NCBI GenBank assembly: GCA_947453825.1
Contig: CANGHN010000001.1
Span: 1-64,000 of the forward strand
Length of the DNA: 64,000 bases
Direction of reading: 5' to 3'
Source of the DNA: Betaproteobacteria bacterium
GTDB lineage: Bacteria > Pseudomonadota > Gammaproteobacteria > Burkholderiales > Burkholderiaceae
Part shown: positions 15,858 to 26,023 of the stretch, one piece after another
How positions within the stretch are numbered: the first letter of the stretch is position 1
Layout of the letters: each line of letters starts with the position of its first letter
Notes under the pieces: model-generated
What the model was told of the DNA's origin: nothing
The model's input: only the letters and a program-made list of their open reading frames with translations
Databases searched by the model: none
Translations under genes and position numbers: made by a program

Positions 15858-17396
15858 TTAGTCTTCGGTTGCCAAATGCAGATGAAGCTGAGAGCGCGCA
15901 AAGTCGCTGGAATCACGCTGACGATCTGCTTTTGCCGCAGAAGTATTTCTGGCTGCCTCTAAAGCATCAAGATAGGACTCAGTGATATCGCCGGTGACAT
16001 AGTGACCATCAAAACAAGATGCTTCAAAGTTCTGAAGGTTAGGATTGATATCCCGTACTGCCTGCTTCATATCTTCTACGCTTTGATAAATCAATTGGTC
16101 TGCACCAATCATCTTATTGATTTCTTCATCAGTACGACCATAGGCCACTAACTCGCTCCGAGTTGGCATATCGATGCCATAGACATTTGGAAAACGTACC
16201 GGTGGCGCGGCTGATGCAAAGATTACCTTTTTAGCCCCAGATTCGCGAGCCATTTGCACAATCTCAAATGAAGTAGTACCACGCACAATGGAATCATCAA
16301 CGATCAATACCGTCTTATCTTTAAACTCAATTCGCATCGCATTCAATTTTTGACGTACTGACTTCTTACGTACCGCTTGGCCAGGCATGATGAAGGTACG
16401 GCCGATGTAACGATTCTTAAAGAAGCCTTCACGATAGTCAACACCTAGATTTTTTGCTACCTGCATTGCTGCTGGACGACTTGAATCTGGAATAGGCATA
16501 ACGACATCAATTTCATCAACATTCGTTTCCCTGCGGATCTTCTCCGCTAGATAATCACCCATACGCATACGGACGTTGTAAACAGTAACACCATCAATAG
16601 TGGAATCTGGTCTAGCCATGTAGACATACTCAAAAATACAGGGGGTCAATACAGCATTAGGAACGCATTGACGTGCATAGAAATTACCATCCAAGTCGAT
16701 GTAGATCGCTTCGCCAGGATTTACATCTCGCACAAAAGTAAAGCCTAGACCTTCAAGCGCTACTGATTCAGAGGCCAACATCCACTCAGGACCTTGTGGC
16801 GTATCAATCCGTCCGATACACAATGGACGAATACCGAAGGGATCGCGGAAGGCCAATAAGCCATAACCGGCGATTAGAGAAACAACTGCGTAAGAGCCTT
16901 TAACACGACTCGCGACTCCAGCAACCGCATTAAACATTGCACCCTCATCTAAGGCAACGCTATTAGTTTCTTTTTGTAACTCATCAGCTAAGACGTTTAA
17001 CAATACCTCTGTATCAGAGCTAGTGTTAATGTGACGACGATCACGATAAGCCATCTCCACCCGAAGACTTGGAGCATTCGTGAGATTGCCGTTGTGCGCC
17101 AAAATAATTCCATAAGGAGCACTCACATAGAAAGGTTGCGCCTCTTCTTCGCTGCTAGCAGAACCAGCAGTTGGATAACGCACCTGGCCAATACCAGCGC
17201 TACCTACTAAGCTGCGCATATTGCGGGTTCTAAAGACATCTCGTACTAGGCCATTTGCTTTATGCATGGTGAACGAATTGCCGTTCATCGTGGCGATACC
17301 AGCAGCGTCTTGACCACGATGCTGCAAGAGCAAAAGGGCATCATAGAGCAGCTGATTGACTGGTGAGTGGGAAACAGTTCCGACGACGCCGCACAT
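15858..17396 (-). CDS. purF: Amidophosphoribosyltransferase
   Basis: 512 residues, full length. After Met removal the catalytic Cys2 is exposed (MCGVVG), giving the N-terminal glutamine amidohydrolase domain. The phosphoribosyltransferase domain carries the PRPP loop VLIVDDSIVRGTTS near residue 365. It performs the first committed step of purine synthesis, converting PRPP and glutamine to phosphoribosylamine in the cytoplasm. It follows cvpA by 4 bases, the widespread cvpA-purF pairing. Confidence 0.97.
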   Translation of the reverse strand: MCGVVGTVSHSPVNQLLYDALLLLQHRGQDAAGIATMNGNSFTMHKANGLVRDVFRTRNMRSLVGSAGIGQVRYPTAGSASSEEEAQPFYVSAPYGIILAHNGNLTNAPSLRVEMAYRDRRHINTSSDTEVLLNVLADELQKETNSVALDEGAMFNAVAGVASRVKGSYAVVSLIAGYGLLAFRDPFGIRPLCIGRIDTPQGPEWMLASESVALEGLGFTFVRDVNPGEAIYIDLDGNFYARQCVPNAVLTPCIFEYVYMARPDSTIDGVTVYNVRMRMGDYLAEKIRRETNVDEIDVVMPIPDSSRPAAMQVAKNLGVDYREGFFKNRYIGRTFIMPGQAVRKKSVRQKLNAMRIEFKDKTVLIVDDSIVRGTTSFEIVQMARESGAKKVIFASAAPPVRFPNVYGIDMPTRSELVAYGRTDEEINKMIGADQLIYQSVEDMKQAVRDINPNLQNFEASCFDGHYVTGDITESYLDALEAARNTSAAKADRQRDSSDFARSQLHLHLATED

Positions 17397-17400
17397 ATCT

Positions 17401-17967
17401 CTAGAGTCCTATTGTTAATTTAGGAGTGATGGAAGGGACAACTTTAGGCATTACATCACCTAATTGCTTTGCCCAATCCTCTGGAAGCCAGATTTTAATT
17501 AAACCCGTTGCCATATCTACCGCCGGCCTGGTAATGGCATTTTTCCAGGACATACTCTGTGGAATCGGAGTTAAGGCAGCGAGCGTTGCAAGTACCACCA
17601 CAATTAAACCGCCGCGTGCTAATCCAAAAACTAAGCCTAGAAATCGATCGGTCAAACTTAAACCTGCCGACAAAATAATTTTTTGCACTAAGCCGCCAAA
17701 TAAACCACAAAGAATTAAGACAATCACAAACAGAATCAAAAAGCTCACACCCAGACTAATTAATTCGTCCATGTGAAATGTAGATAACCATTCGGTAGAG
17801 AGATAATTACTGTAGTGATATGCAACCCAAGCGGCGACAAACCAGGATGCCAGGGCAAGAACCTCTTTAAACAATCCCCGCGAAATGCCTACTAAGGCTG
17901 ACACCAGCAACACCGCTAGGGTGAAATAATCCACCGATGTTAGCTTCAGGGTGGAGAAGTATTCCAT
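17401..17967 (-). CDS. cvpA: CvpA family membrane protein
   Basis: 188 residues with four hydrophobic segments, beginning with the typical SVDYFTLAVLLVSALVGISRG and including SLTDRFLGLVFGLARG, the conserved CvpA motif. CvpA is an inner-membrane protein first linked to colicin V production and now to envelope stress tolerance; its biochemical role is not settled. Its start codon overlaps the preceding stop by one base (TAATG), so it is translationally coupled to the SPOR-domain gene, and it precedes purF. Confidence 0.92.
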   Translation of the reverse strand: MEYFSTLKLTSVDYFTLAVLLVSALVGISRGLFKEVLALASWFVAAWVAYHYSNYLSTEWLSTFHMDELISLGVSFLILFVIVLILCGLFGGLVQKIILSAGLSLTDRFLGLVFGLARGGLIVVVLATLAALTPIPQSMSWKNAITRPAVDMATGLIKIWLPEDWAKQLGDVMPKVVPSITPKLTIGL

Positions 17968-18812
17968 TACTGCTTACCAGTCTCGACGAGTCTTGGTGAA
18001 AGCCCCATCGCCTTAATTTTCTTTTCAGCAGACTCGGCTGCTTCTTTGTCGGTGAATGGCCCAGCACGAAGAACATATAACTTGGAGCCATCGCTACCAT
18101 TTTTGTTCAACACATAATTTGGAATCTTTTGATCTTTTAACTTAGCAACCCAGCCCTTAGCGCGCTCTTCTGATGCAAAAGCGCCAATCTGAATAACAAA
18201 CTTGCCAGAACCTGTCGCCGAACTAGTGGTTGAATTTGCCTGATTTGATTTAGCGTCATCATCTGCTCTAGGCTTAGCATTCTGACTAACTACTTCTTCA
18301 CCCGCAGCCAGACCCATTGCCGCTGATTTATTAGCTGGGGCAACGCTGGGCTTTGAGTCAGGTTTAGGTTCTACTTTTGTCTCTGCCTTAATCTCAGTCT
18401 TTACTTCGGACTTAGCATCTGCTTTAGGCGTATCTTTGGGAGTAATCTCTACCGGCAATTGAGCTTTTGGTTTTTCTTCGGGCTTCACTTCGGATCCGGA
18501 TGAGCTCATCCCGGGTGTTGGCAAGCTAGTCACAATGCTCACGGCAATATCGTTACTCACTGCTTTTGGCTTGTTATCTAAGATTCGTGGCAGACCAATC
18601 ACCGCAATCAATACCAGTACTGCTGCACCAATCAGACGATGGCGCGCTCTTTGTTGTTCTGGGTCTTCGGTAAGGGCTAATTCTTCAGCCTCGACAGAGC
18701 GCTGGAAACTTCGAGGTGCAGCCCTTTTAGTGGTGCGTCTTACCCCGACTGAACCTAATTCAAGGTCATCAGACTGTGTTTTTCGCTTAAAAAAGCTCGG
18801 TAAACGAATCAT
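17967..18812 (-). CDS. SPOR-domain cell-division protein, DedD-like
   Basis: 281 residues. A short cytoplasmic N terminus is followed by one transmembrane helix (HRLIGAAVLVLIAVIGLPRIL, about residues 60-80), a long low-complexity Lys/Pro/Glu-rich linker (about 105-200) and a C-terminal SPOR domain starting GKFVIQIGAFASEERAKGW. SPOR domains bind denuded septal peptidoglycan, so it should act at the division site. The linker has repeated K-A-E/V-K/P units. Position between folC and cvpA matches dedD in related genomes. Confidence 0.88.
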   Translation of the reverse strand: MIRLPSFFKRKTQSDDLELGSVGVRRTTKRAAPRSFQRSVEAEELALTEDPEQQRARHRLIGAAVLVLIAVIGLPRILDNKPKAVSNDIAVSIVTSLPTPGMSSSGSEVKPEEKPKAQLPVEITPKDTPKADAKSEVKTEIKAETKVEPKPDSKPSVAPANKSAAMGLAAGEEVVSQNAKPRADDDAKSNQANSTTSSATGSGKFVIQIGAFASEERAKGWVAKLKDQKIPNYVLNKNGSDGSKLYVLRAGPFTDKEAAESAEKKIKAMGLSPRLVETGKQ

Positions 18813-18815
18813 GGA

Positions 18816-20141
18816 TCAATGCGCCTGGTTGTTTCGATAAGCCATTACGCCTGCAACGGTATAGAAGGATCCGAAGGTCACAATTCTATCACCCTCACCC
18901 GCTTTGGATAGTGCTTTTTGATACGCTGCAGCAGGATCTGAAAAGCACTCAATTCCGCCATCAGCCCCATTTTTAGGCTTGATTCCCAGGCTCTCAAGCC
19001 TCTCAGCCAGATTTTTGGCGGTAGCTGCCCTTGGGGTCGGCAAATCAGTACAAAACCAGAAGTCCACAATATCAAGCAGGGGCTTAATAACCCCCTCAAT
19101 ATCCTTATCTGCCATCGCACCAAAAACAGCATAGGTATAGGGGTGGTACCCCATCTTATCTAAGCCCTGAGCAAGCGTAGCAGCGGCATGGGGGTTATGG
19201 GCCACATCCAACACAATAGTCGGCTGCCCTGGCAAAACTTGAAAGCGTCCAGGAAGTTCAACCAAAGCAAATCCATTGCGAATATCTTGAGCGCTGACTG
19301 GTAAGCGTTGATGTAAAGCCATCAATGCAGCAATTACAGCAGAGGCATTCAGAATCTGGTTAGCGCCTCGCAAGGCAGGATACCCCAGCCCACTAAAGCG
19401 TTTTTTACGCCCTGCCCAACCCCATTGCTGCTTGTCACCTTGAAAGTTGTAATCGCGACCCTGCAACCAAAGGTCACATCCCAACTTCTCAGCGTGGTCA
19501 ATTAAAGATTTTGGCGGCACTGGATCACCGCAAATAGCAATGTGGCCCGGACGAAAGATGCCCGCTTTTTCAAAGCCAATTGCCTCGCGCGTACCGCCCA
19601 AAAAATCAGCATGATCAATATCAATGCTAGTAACAATTGCGCAATCGGCATCTACAATATTGACCGCATCTAGTCGCCCACCCATTCCGACCTCTAGTAC
19701 TACAGCATCTAAATTCGATTTTGAAAATAGATGCATGATCGCCAGAGTAGTGAACTCAAAATAAGTCAGAGTGGGCGCATCTACTAAGCTCACGCGGGCA
19801 TTCTCGACGGCAGTAAAGTGCTCTAACAGGAGGTTGTCGTCAACATCAGTGCCGTTAATGCGAGCACGCTCATTAAATTGAAGTAAATGAGGAGACATGT
19901 GACACCCCACTCGATAACCAGAAGCTAACAAGATGCTTTCTAAATAGGCGCAAGTAGACCCTTTGCCATTGGTACCGGCAACAGTAATCAACGGGCATTC
20001 AAAATGAAGATCTAATGCGGCCTTCACTCGATTAATGCGCTCAAGCCCCATATCAATGCCAACAGGGTGAGCTGTTTCGAGGTGACTAAGCCAGGCCTCT
20101 AGGCTAGAAAAAAGAATGGGGGCTTGGTGTGCTGTACTCAA
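18816..20141 (-). CDS. folC: Dihydrofolate synthase / folylpolyglutamate synthase
   Basis: About 441 residues. The nucleotide-binding loop TVAGTNGKGSTCAYLE, the SPHL motif and LDVAHNPHA of Mur ligase-type FolC are present. It adds glutamate to dihydropteroate and to reduced folates. The start is uncertain: I chose the TTG at 20141, just after the accD stop; an in-frame TTG at 20168 would overlap accD by 23 bases. No ATG lies near the expected N terminus (SLEAWLSHLETAHP), so a TTG start is likely real. Confidence 0.9.
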   Translation of the reverse strand: MSTAHQAPILFSSLEAWLSHLETAHPVGIDMGLERINRVKAALDLHFECPLITVAGTNGKGSTCAYLESILLASGYRVGCHMSPHLLQFNERARINGTDVDDNLLLEHFTAVENARVSLVDAPTLTYFEFTTLAIMHLFSKSNLDAVVLEVGMGGRLDAVNIVDADCAIVTSIDIDHADFLGGTREAIGFEKAGIFRPGHIAICGDPVPPKSLIDHAEKLGCDLWLQGRDYNFQGDKQQWGWAGRKKRFSGLGYPALRGANQILNASAVIAALMALHQRLPVSAQDIRNGFALVELPGRFQVLPGQPTIVLDVAHNPHAAATLAQGLDKMGYHPYTYAVFGAMADKDIEGVIKPLLDIVDFWFCTDLPTPRAATAKNLAERLESLGIKPKNGADGGIECFSDPAAAYQKALSKAGEGDRIVTFGSFYTVAGVMAYRNNQAH

Positions 20142-20145
20142 GCGC

Positions 20146-21033
20146 TTAAACGGCTGCGCTACCCGCAATCGCAGGTTCTGGAAGTTTTTGCAACAAAGCT
20201 AATAAGCGTGCAATTTCACCACGCATTTGACGACGGTCGACGATCATGTCAATACCGCCCTTTTGCAATAAGAATTCTGAACGCTGAAAACCCTCAGGAA
20301 GTTTTTCACGCACAGTCTGTTCAATCACACGAGGACCTGCAAAACCAATGAGCGCCTTTGGCTCTGCCATGACAACATCACCCATAAAGGCAAAGCTGGC
20401 AGAGATACCGCCCATAGTAGGGTCAGTCAGCACGCTGATGTAAGGCAAACCCTTTTTAGACAGCAAGGTCAACATCGAGTTTGTTTTAGCCATCTGGAAA
20501 AGAGATAACAAGCTCTCTTGCATGCGTGCCCCACCTGTAGCGGTGATGCAGATAAAGGCGCACTTTTTAGCAATCGCTTCTTGTACGCCACGAGCAAAAC
20601 GCTCACCTACTACCGAGCCCATAGAGCCACCCATATACTGGAATTCAAAGCAAGCAGTCACTACTGGAATCGACTCAATTTTTCCACCCATCACAATCAG
20701 CGCTTCTGTTTCACCAGAGGCATCATTAGCCTCTTTAATTCGATCAGGGTATTTTTTAGAATCTTTAAATTTCAGTGGATCAGTTGGATAAATATCAGCG
20801 CCGATTTCATATCGGCCTTTGGGGTCTAAAAGACTCTCTAGGCGTTGGCGCGCACCAATACGCATATGGTGACTACATTTTGGACAGACCGAAAGATTCG
20901 CTTCAATATCGGTACTATAGAGAACAGTTTCACAGCTGGGACACTTTACCCACAAGCCTTCAGGTACTGACTTGCGATTCGCAGGATCAGTATGCTGAAT
21001 TTGGGGTGGGAGTAATTTATCTATCCAGCTCAT
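20146..21033 (-). CDS. accD: Acetyl-CoA carboxylase carboxyltransferase subunit beta
   Basis: 295 residues. The N-terminal zinc ribbon has the two pairs CPSC and CPKC (about residues 34-56), and the crotonase-fold carboxyltransferase core includes [12 protein letters not shown] and [18 protein letters not shown]. With AccA it transfers the carboxyl group from biotin to acetyl-CoA in fatty-acid synthesis. The order trpA-accD-folC is conserved in beta- and gammaproteobacteria. It starts 6 bases after trpA. Confidence 0.97.
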   Translation of the reverse strand: MSWIDKLLPPQIQHTDPANRKSVPEGLWVKCPSCETVLYSTDIEANLSVCPKCSHHMRIGARQRLESLLDPKGRYEIGADIYPTDPLKFKDSKKYPDRIKEANDASGETEALIVMGGKIESIPVVTACFEFQYMGGSMGSVVGERFARGVQEAIAKKCAFICITATGGARMQESLLSLFQMAKTNSMLTLLSKKGLPYISVLTDPTMGGISASFAFMGDVVMAEPKALIGFAGPRVIEQTVREKLPEGFQRSEFLLQKGGIDMIVDRRQMRGEIARLLALLQKLPEPAIAGSAAV

Positions 21034-21039
21034 GAGTTT

Positions 21040-21837
21040 CTAACTATCTAATGCGTCGCGAATTTCACGAATAAAGCGTTCCAATGATTGTACTGCTTGA
21101 CCAGGGGGTGCATCCTCCAATATCCGGATTATGCGACTACCAATCACTACTGCATCAGCGCTCTGTGAAACCGCCTTGGCACTAGCAGCATCACTGATAC
21201 CAAAGCCAACCGCAATCGGAATATCCGTCTCCTCGCGAATCTTAGGAATAATGCTTGCTACGTCCTGGGTATTTAAGTGAGAAGCTCCAGTGACCCCGCG
21301 CATGGAAACATAGTAGATATAACCAGAGGCTATTTTTGCTGCCTCTTTAATTCTTTCATGAGATGAAGTGGGTGCCAATAAGAAGATAGGATCAATTCCT
21401 GCAACGCGCATGCGAGCAGCAAAATCAACACACTCCTCTGGCGGGTAATCCACTACCAATACTCCATCTACGCCAGCTGCTTTTGCTTCAGTGGCAAAAA
21501 GCTCAGCACCCATTTGCTCAACGGGGTTGGCATAGCCCATCAAGACAACTGGAGTATGAGCATCTTGTTTGCGAAACTCTTTAACCATCTCTAAACAAGA
21601 ATGCAAGGTGACGCCATGCGTCAATGCACGTTCCGAAGATCTTTGAATCACAGGGCCATCAGCCATTGGATCTGAAAATGGCACACCCAGCTCAATTACA
21701 CTAGAACCACCGCGTACTAATGCATGCATTAACTCGACCGTTAACTTTGGATCCGGATCACCTGCGGTAATAAAAGGAATAAGGCCTTTTTTACCTGTTG
21801 CTTTTAACTCTTTAAAGAGTGCAGTAATTTTAGACAT
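21040..21837 (-). CDS. trpA: Tryptophan synthase alpha chain
   Basis: 265 residues, TIM barrel. The signatures [29 protein letters not shown] (catalytic Glu and Asp) and [12 protein letters not shown] are complete. It cleaves indole-3-glycerol phosphate to indole, channelled to TrpB. It lies 9 bases after trpB and is probably translated with it. Confidence 0.97.
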   Translation of the reverse strand: MSKITALFKELKATGKKGLIPFITAGDPDPKLTVELMHALVRGGSSVIELGVPFSDPMADGPVIQRSSERALTHGVTLHSCLEMVKEFRKQDAHTPVVLMGYANPVEQMGAELFATEAKAAGVDGVLVVDYPPEECVDFAARMRVAGIDPIFLLAPTSSHERIKEAAKIASGYIYYVSMRGVTGASHLNTQDVASIIPKIREETDIPIAVGFGISDAASAKAVSQSADAVVIGSRIIRILEDAPPGQAVQSLERFIREIRDALDS

Positions 21838-21846
21838 AACGCTTTG

Positions 21847-23040
21847 TTAACCTTCAGATCCGGTTGCTTGAGCAACGGTATGCATGTCCTTGTCACCACG
21901 GCCTGAGAGGTTCACCAAGATAGTTTTGTCTTTCGGCAAGGTCTTGGCTAGTTTGCAGGCGTAAGCAATCGCATGCGCAGACTCGAGTGCAGGAATAATA
22001 CCTTCAATCTGGCAGCAGTCATGAAATGCTTTTAGCGCTTCTTCATCCGTAATAGCAACATAGTCAGCACGACCAGAGTCCTTTAACCAAGCATGTTCTG
22101 GACCAACACCGGGATAGTCCATGCCCGCCGAAACAGAATGGGTCTCTGAGATCTGGCCATTCTCATCTTGCAATAAATAAGTGCGGTTGCCATGCAATAC
22201 ACCTGGTTTACCAACGCACAGCGCAGCAGAATGCAGGCCGCTACCCAAACCATGTCCAGCAGCTTCAACCCCAACCAATTTAACTTCAGAAAAATCAATG
22301 TAAGGATAGAAAATACCCATGGCATTAGAGCCGCCGCCAACACAAGCCAAAACATAATCTGGCTGACGACCAGTCATCTCTGGCATTTGCACTTTACACT
22401 CTTCACCAATCACGCTTTGAAAATCTCTAACCATCATTGGATAAGGATGTGGTCCCGCAACAGTGCCGATGATGTAGAAAGTATTATCAACATTAGTTAC
22501 CCAATCGCGCATCGCTTCGTTGAGTGCATCTTTTAGGGTTTTCGTACCAGATTCAACAGGTACGACTTTTGCACCAAGCAACTTCATGCGGAAAACGTTT
22601 TGGGCCTGACGAGCAACGTCAACAGAGCCTTGATATACAGTGCAATCCAGGCCAAAGCGAGCGCAAATCGTGGCAGTTGCTACGCCGTGCTGACCCGCTC
22701 CAGTTTCAGCAATGATGCGTGGCTTACCCATACGCTTAGCCAACATCGCTTGGCCAATGACGTTATTGATCTTATGTGCGCCAGTGTGATTTAAATCTTC
22801 ACGCTTGAGATAAATCTGCGCCCCACCAAGCATTTCACTCCAACGCTTTGCGTGGTAAACCGGTGACGGTCTGCCTACAAAGTGTTTTAACTCGTAATGA
22901 AACTCTTCAATAAACTCTGCATCATGTTGATATTTAGCATAAGCTTCTTTGAGCTCATCTAATGCATACATTAAAGTTTCAGAAACAAACACGCCGCCGT
23001 ATGGACCAAAGTGTCCTCGTGCATCTGGCTTGTCGTACAT
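21847..23040 (-). CDS. trpB: Tryptophan synthase beta chain
   Basis: 397 residues, full length for TrpB1. The PLP-binding lysine sits in [11 protein letters not shown], the phosphate-binding loop is GGGSNAMG and the catalytic Glu region is AETGAGQHG. It condenses indole with serine. It follows trpF after 33 bases. No leader peptide or attenuator is visible upstream, so the operon is not of the trpL type here. Confidence 0.97.
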   Translation of the reverse strand: MYDKPDARGHFGPYGGVFVSETLMYALDELKEAYAKYQHDAEFIEEFHYELKHFVGRPSPVYHAKRWSEMLGGAQIYLKREDLNHTGAHKINNVIGQAMLAKRMGKPRIIAETGAGQHGVATATICARFGLDCTVYQGSVDVARQAQNVFRMKLLGAKVVPVESGTKTLKDALNEAMRDWVTNVDNTFYIIGTVAGPHPYPMMVRDFQSVIGEECKVQMPEMTGRQPDYVLACVGGGSNAMGIFYPYIDFSEVKLVGVEAAGHGLGSGLHSAALCVGKPGVLHGNRTYLLQDENGQISETHSVSAGMDYPGVGPEHAWLKDSGRADYVAITDEEALKAFHDCCQIEGIIPALESAHAIAYACKLAKTLPKDKTILVNLSGRGDKDMHTVAQATGSEG

Positions 23041-23073
23041 AGCTACCTCTTCTGATTTATTTACAGCAAATTA

Positions 23074-23748
23074 TTAGGGTGATGATTGCGCATCGGCCGC
23101 GCGCACTGCTTGAACAAACTGGGCCATGAGCGCGGGATCTTTAACACCCCTGCTGCTTTCTACGCCACTACTGACGTCAACTGCGCAAGGATGCAGGCGT
23201 GCAATTGCCTCGCCCACGTTGTGCGTGTTCAATCCACCACTCAAAACGACCCGAGGCGCGTTTTCGCTTGCCCATGTCTGCGGAATCCCTTGCCAATCAA
23301 AAGGAACGCCTCCACCACCGTAACCCTCAACCAGGGCATCGAGCAGAAAAGCGTTTGCTTGCCTATATTGTAGGGAAAAATCGTCAAATGCGAATTCTTT
23401 ACCCACCCGAGCAGCTTTCATCCAGGGCTGGCCATCTGCCAGCTCCATGCAGCGCTCCAGGGTCTCATCCCCATGAAACTGCCACAAACTGATCGAGGCT
23501 GCAGCCCGAATGGCAGCAAACTCCTCATCTGTGGCGTTTACGACTAAACCCACAGCATCTATCCCGGCTGGAAGCCTAGAAATCAGTTGTGCGGCTACAT
23601 TTGGGCTTAGGGCACGCACGCTTGGGGGATAAAAGACAAAACCAGCCGCATCCACCCCCGCAGCAATAGCCGCATCAATATCCGCTGAGGTCTTCAATCC
23701 GCAGATTTTGACTCTGGTACGACCAGGTGAGTAAGTTAGTAAGCCCAT
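23074..23748 (-). CDS. trpF: Phosphoribosylanthranilate isomerase
   Basis: About 224 residues from the ATG at 23748; the frame is open further upstream to 23796, into truA, but those residues do not resemble TrpF. Signature VKICGLKTSADID with catalytic Cys and the later VVLSGGLNTHNV and AVDVSSGVES phosphate-binding segments are intact. It performs the third step of tryptophan synthesis. The stand-alone trpF next to trpBA, away from trpC, is common in betaproteobacteria. Confidence 0.94.
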   Translation of the reverse strand: MGLLTYSPGRTRVKICGLKTSADIDAAIAAGVDAAGFVFYPPSVRALSPNVAAQLISRLPAGIDAVGLVVNATDEEFAAIRAAASISLWQFHGDETLERCMELADGQPWMKAARVGKEFAFDDFSLQYRQANAFLLDALVEGYGGGGVPFDWQGIPQTWASENAPRVVLSGGLNTHNVGEAIARLHPCAVDVSSGVESSRGVKDPALMAQFVQAVRAADAQSSP

Positions 23749-23765
23749 AAAGTAATGATAAGGCT

Positions 23766-24593
23766 TTAGAAGCTTGTGACTTGGAAAGGCAACCAAGAAT
23801 TTTCTAGCCAGGGGGCTGGAATACGAAACTCTTGGGGATAAGCGATTTTTGCCAAGTAGAGGCCATCAGGCATAAAAGTAGGTGCTGCAACTCTTCGGTC
23901 TTTGGCGGCCAGAACTTCGGCCATCCACTCTGGGTTTTGTCTACCCTGCCCGATTTGCAGAAAGCACCCTACTAAGTTGCGCACCATATGATGCAAGAAA
24001 GCATTGCCGCGAAACCGAAAATATAACCAAGGCTCTTCGGAAATAATTTCAATCGAGTACATTGTCTTGACTGGCGTCTTACTTTGGCACTCTGATGATC
24101 TAAATGAGCTGAAGTCTTGTTCGCCAATGAGACAAGCAGCCGCTTGTTTCATGCCTGCAATATCTAACCATTTATTTGGTGGCAACATGAGATAACCTGC
24201 GCGAGCATTCACCATCGGTGAACGGCAAGGTCCTGCATGTAAGGCATAGACATAAGTACGCTCAAATGCTGAGAAGCGTGCACTAAATTCTTCTGGGACA
24301 GTTTTAGCCCAATTAACCACAATCGATGGCGGTAGAAATGAGTTCACTCCCCTGACCCAAGAAAAATCTTCACGCTCAACCCTGGTATCAAAGTGAATCA
24401 CTTGACCCAGTGCATGAACCCCTGCATCCGTTCTACCCGCGGTGATGGTTTTTATTGGAGAGTCTTTACAGGAATCGCCGACAAAGGCTGAAAGCGCTTT
24501 TTCTAGTTCATCTTGCACTGAATTTTGATTGACTTGTGTTTGCCAACCAGAATATGGGCTGCCATCATATTGAAGACCGAGGGCTATACGCAT
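23766..24593 (-). CDS. truA: tRNA pseudouridine(38-40) synthase
   Basis: 275 residues from the ATG at 24593. The catalytic Asp lies in [15 protein letters not shown], and FHHMVRN-type segment [11 protein letters not shown] follows later, both hallmarks of TruA. It modifies positions 38-40 of tRNA anticodon arms. It follows the FimV-like gene after 9 bases and ends 17 bases before the trpF start. Confidence 0.96.
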   Translation of the reverse strand: MRIALGLQYDGSPYSGWQTQVNQNSVQDELEKALSAFVGDSCKDSPIKTITAGRTDAGVHALGQVIHFDTRVEREDFSWVRGVNSFLPPSIVVNWAKTVPEEFSARFSAFERTYVYALHAGPCRSPMVNARAGYLMLPPNKWLDIAGMKQAAACLIGEQDFSSFRSSECQSKTPVKTMYSIEIISEEPWLYFRFRGNAFLHHMVRNLVGCFLQIGQGRQNPEWMAEVLAAKDRRVAAPTFMPDGLYLAKIAYPQEFRIPAPWLENSWLPFQVTSF

Positions 24594-24602
24594 CAAACCA
24601 CC

Positions 24603-26015
24603 CTAAGCATTTCGATGCAAGAGCTCCGATAACAAGCTCTGCGCCTCAATTGTGATTGCTGGATCAATTGAATTACTTACACGCAGCACTTCCTCTAAAG
24701 ACTTTTTAGCAGCTACAAAGTCTTCGATTGTGATGTAGGCACGTGCCAAGTTTAATTTGACGCGTAAGGCATCCACCATTGGATTTGGAGCCGGGCTCGG
24801 GATAGTACTTTGGCTTGACTCTAGCTCCAGTGATGCTGAAGGTATCTGCTTTGCTGGCGGAGTAAGATCTAGATCAATGCCAGCAAAGAGTGCTTTGGCG
24901 CGTTCAGGGATTTCTGGATTAGTGCCAGTAGGCTTTGTTTTAAACCCATCTTCGATTTCTGGGGCATCAAAGTTGGTAAGTTCAGAGCGACGAGCATTAC
25001 GAGCTAGTGCCCACAATAGCAATCCAGTTATAGCAACCAAGCCTAGTGCAAAAATAGCAGGGGCAAAGCCTCCTAGACCAAAATTATTTTCAACTGCTTT
25101 TTTCTCTTTTGACTTATCTAAAAGGCGCTGTAAGTCTTCAATGTTCTTTTCCAGCTCTGCAACACGAGCTTTAGCCTGCTCCAACTCTCTTTCTTGAGCT
25201 ACCAACTCTTCTGTATAGCGACGCTCTTGCTCATTGCCATCTGTACTTGAGCCAATCTTGAGTCGATCCTTGGTGATAGCCTCGCTCAGTTTGCTAACGC
25301 TTGATTTTGACAAAGCCTCTCCAGCGCCCTTGGCATCTTGCCCAGCTCGCCATTGTTCATTAGCCTCATTAACAAATTGATGCGCCTCAGCTGGACTGAT
25401 GGACCGTAATAAGGCCTGACTAGGTTTAGTCAGCTCAGCGCCAGCAGCTAAGCGATTAATGCTGCCGCTCGCAAAAGCATCTGGATTGGCTTTATATAAA
25501 GCCATCATAGCTTGGTCTAAAGTAGCGCCGTCTAATTGGGGAGCTAATGAAGCAGCAATTTCAGATAATGTCTGACCAGGCTTAACAAGGACCTTTTGTA
25601 CATCGCCCAAAAGCAATGTATAGGTTTTTGTCAAACTACCGCTTGACCAATTCAGGTTAATCAAAACATCTAAGAATGGATCTTCAGAATTGGGCACTGC
25701 ATTAACTGTTTCAAGCAATACCATAAGCTGTTCTTGGCGATTGCGATACACCATTGCCTGAGGATTGAGGTCCAATATCTTTGGTGAGATACCAAGGTGC
25801 TCATAAGCAGCCTTAGCCGGAATCATGACATTTAAGCTTGTTAAAGCAGCCTGCTCATCTGCCCCAATACGAATCGGAATTTCAACCCGCAGGGGCTCTC
25901 CAGGGCGGGACTGTAATTGGGGTGAACCTAAAGTGATTGCCCAGACAGAATAAGACCAGCTAAGCCAAACAAAGCAAAGTACCTTTAGAAAGCTAGGATG
26001 GCAAAAGCGTGACAT
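24603..26015 (-). CDS. fimV: FimV/HubP-like polar organiser protein with LysM domain
   Basis: 470 residues. A signal segment (to about residue 26, SVWA) leads into the FimV N-terminal domain (LGSPQLQSRPGEPLRVEIPI), then a LysM-like domain around VLVKPGQTLSEIAASL (about 145-190), a coiled coil rich in E, A and Q (about 250-305), a single transmembrane helix (FALGLVAITGLLLWALAR, about 320-337) and an acidic cytoplasmic tail ending with a TPR-like segment. This is shorter than Pseudomonas FimV. Such proteins organise the cell pole and type IV pili. The asd-fimV-truA order is conserved in related bacteria. Confidence 0.85.
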   Translation of the reverse strand: MSRFCHPSFLKVLCFVWLSWSYSVWAITLGSPQLQSRPGEPLRVEIPIRIGADEQAALTSLNVMIPAKAAYEHLGISPKILDLNPQAMVYRNRQEQLMVLLETVNAVPNSEDPFLDVLINLNWSSGSLTKTYTLLLGDVQKVLVKPGQTLSEIAASLAPQLDGATLDQAMMALYKANPDAFASGSINRLAAGAELTKPSQALLRSISPAEAHQFVNEANEQWRAGQDAKGAGEALSKSSVSKLSEAITKDRLKIGSSTDGNEQERRYTEELVAQERELEQAKARVAELEKNIEDLQRLLDKSKEKKAVENNFGLGGFAPAIFALGLVAITGLLLWALARNARRSELTNFDAPEIEDGFKTKPTGTNPEIPERAKALFAGIDLDLTPPAKQIPSASLELESSQSTIPSPAPNPMVDALRVKLNLARAYITIEDFVAAKKSLEEVLRVSNSIDPAITIEAQSLLSELLHRNA

Positions 26016-26023
26016 TAATTCAA

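Noticed and set aside
24757-25197. Plus-strand frame of 146 codons opposite the FimV-like gene
   Set aside because: Ser/Ala-rich shadow of the reading frame on the other strand; no independent signals.
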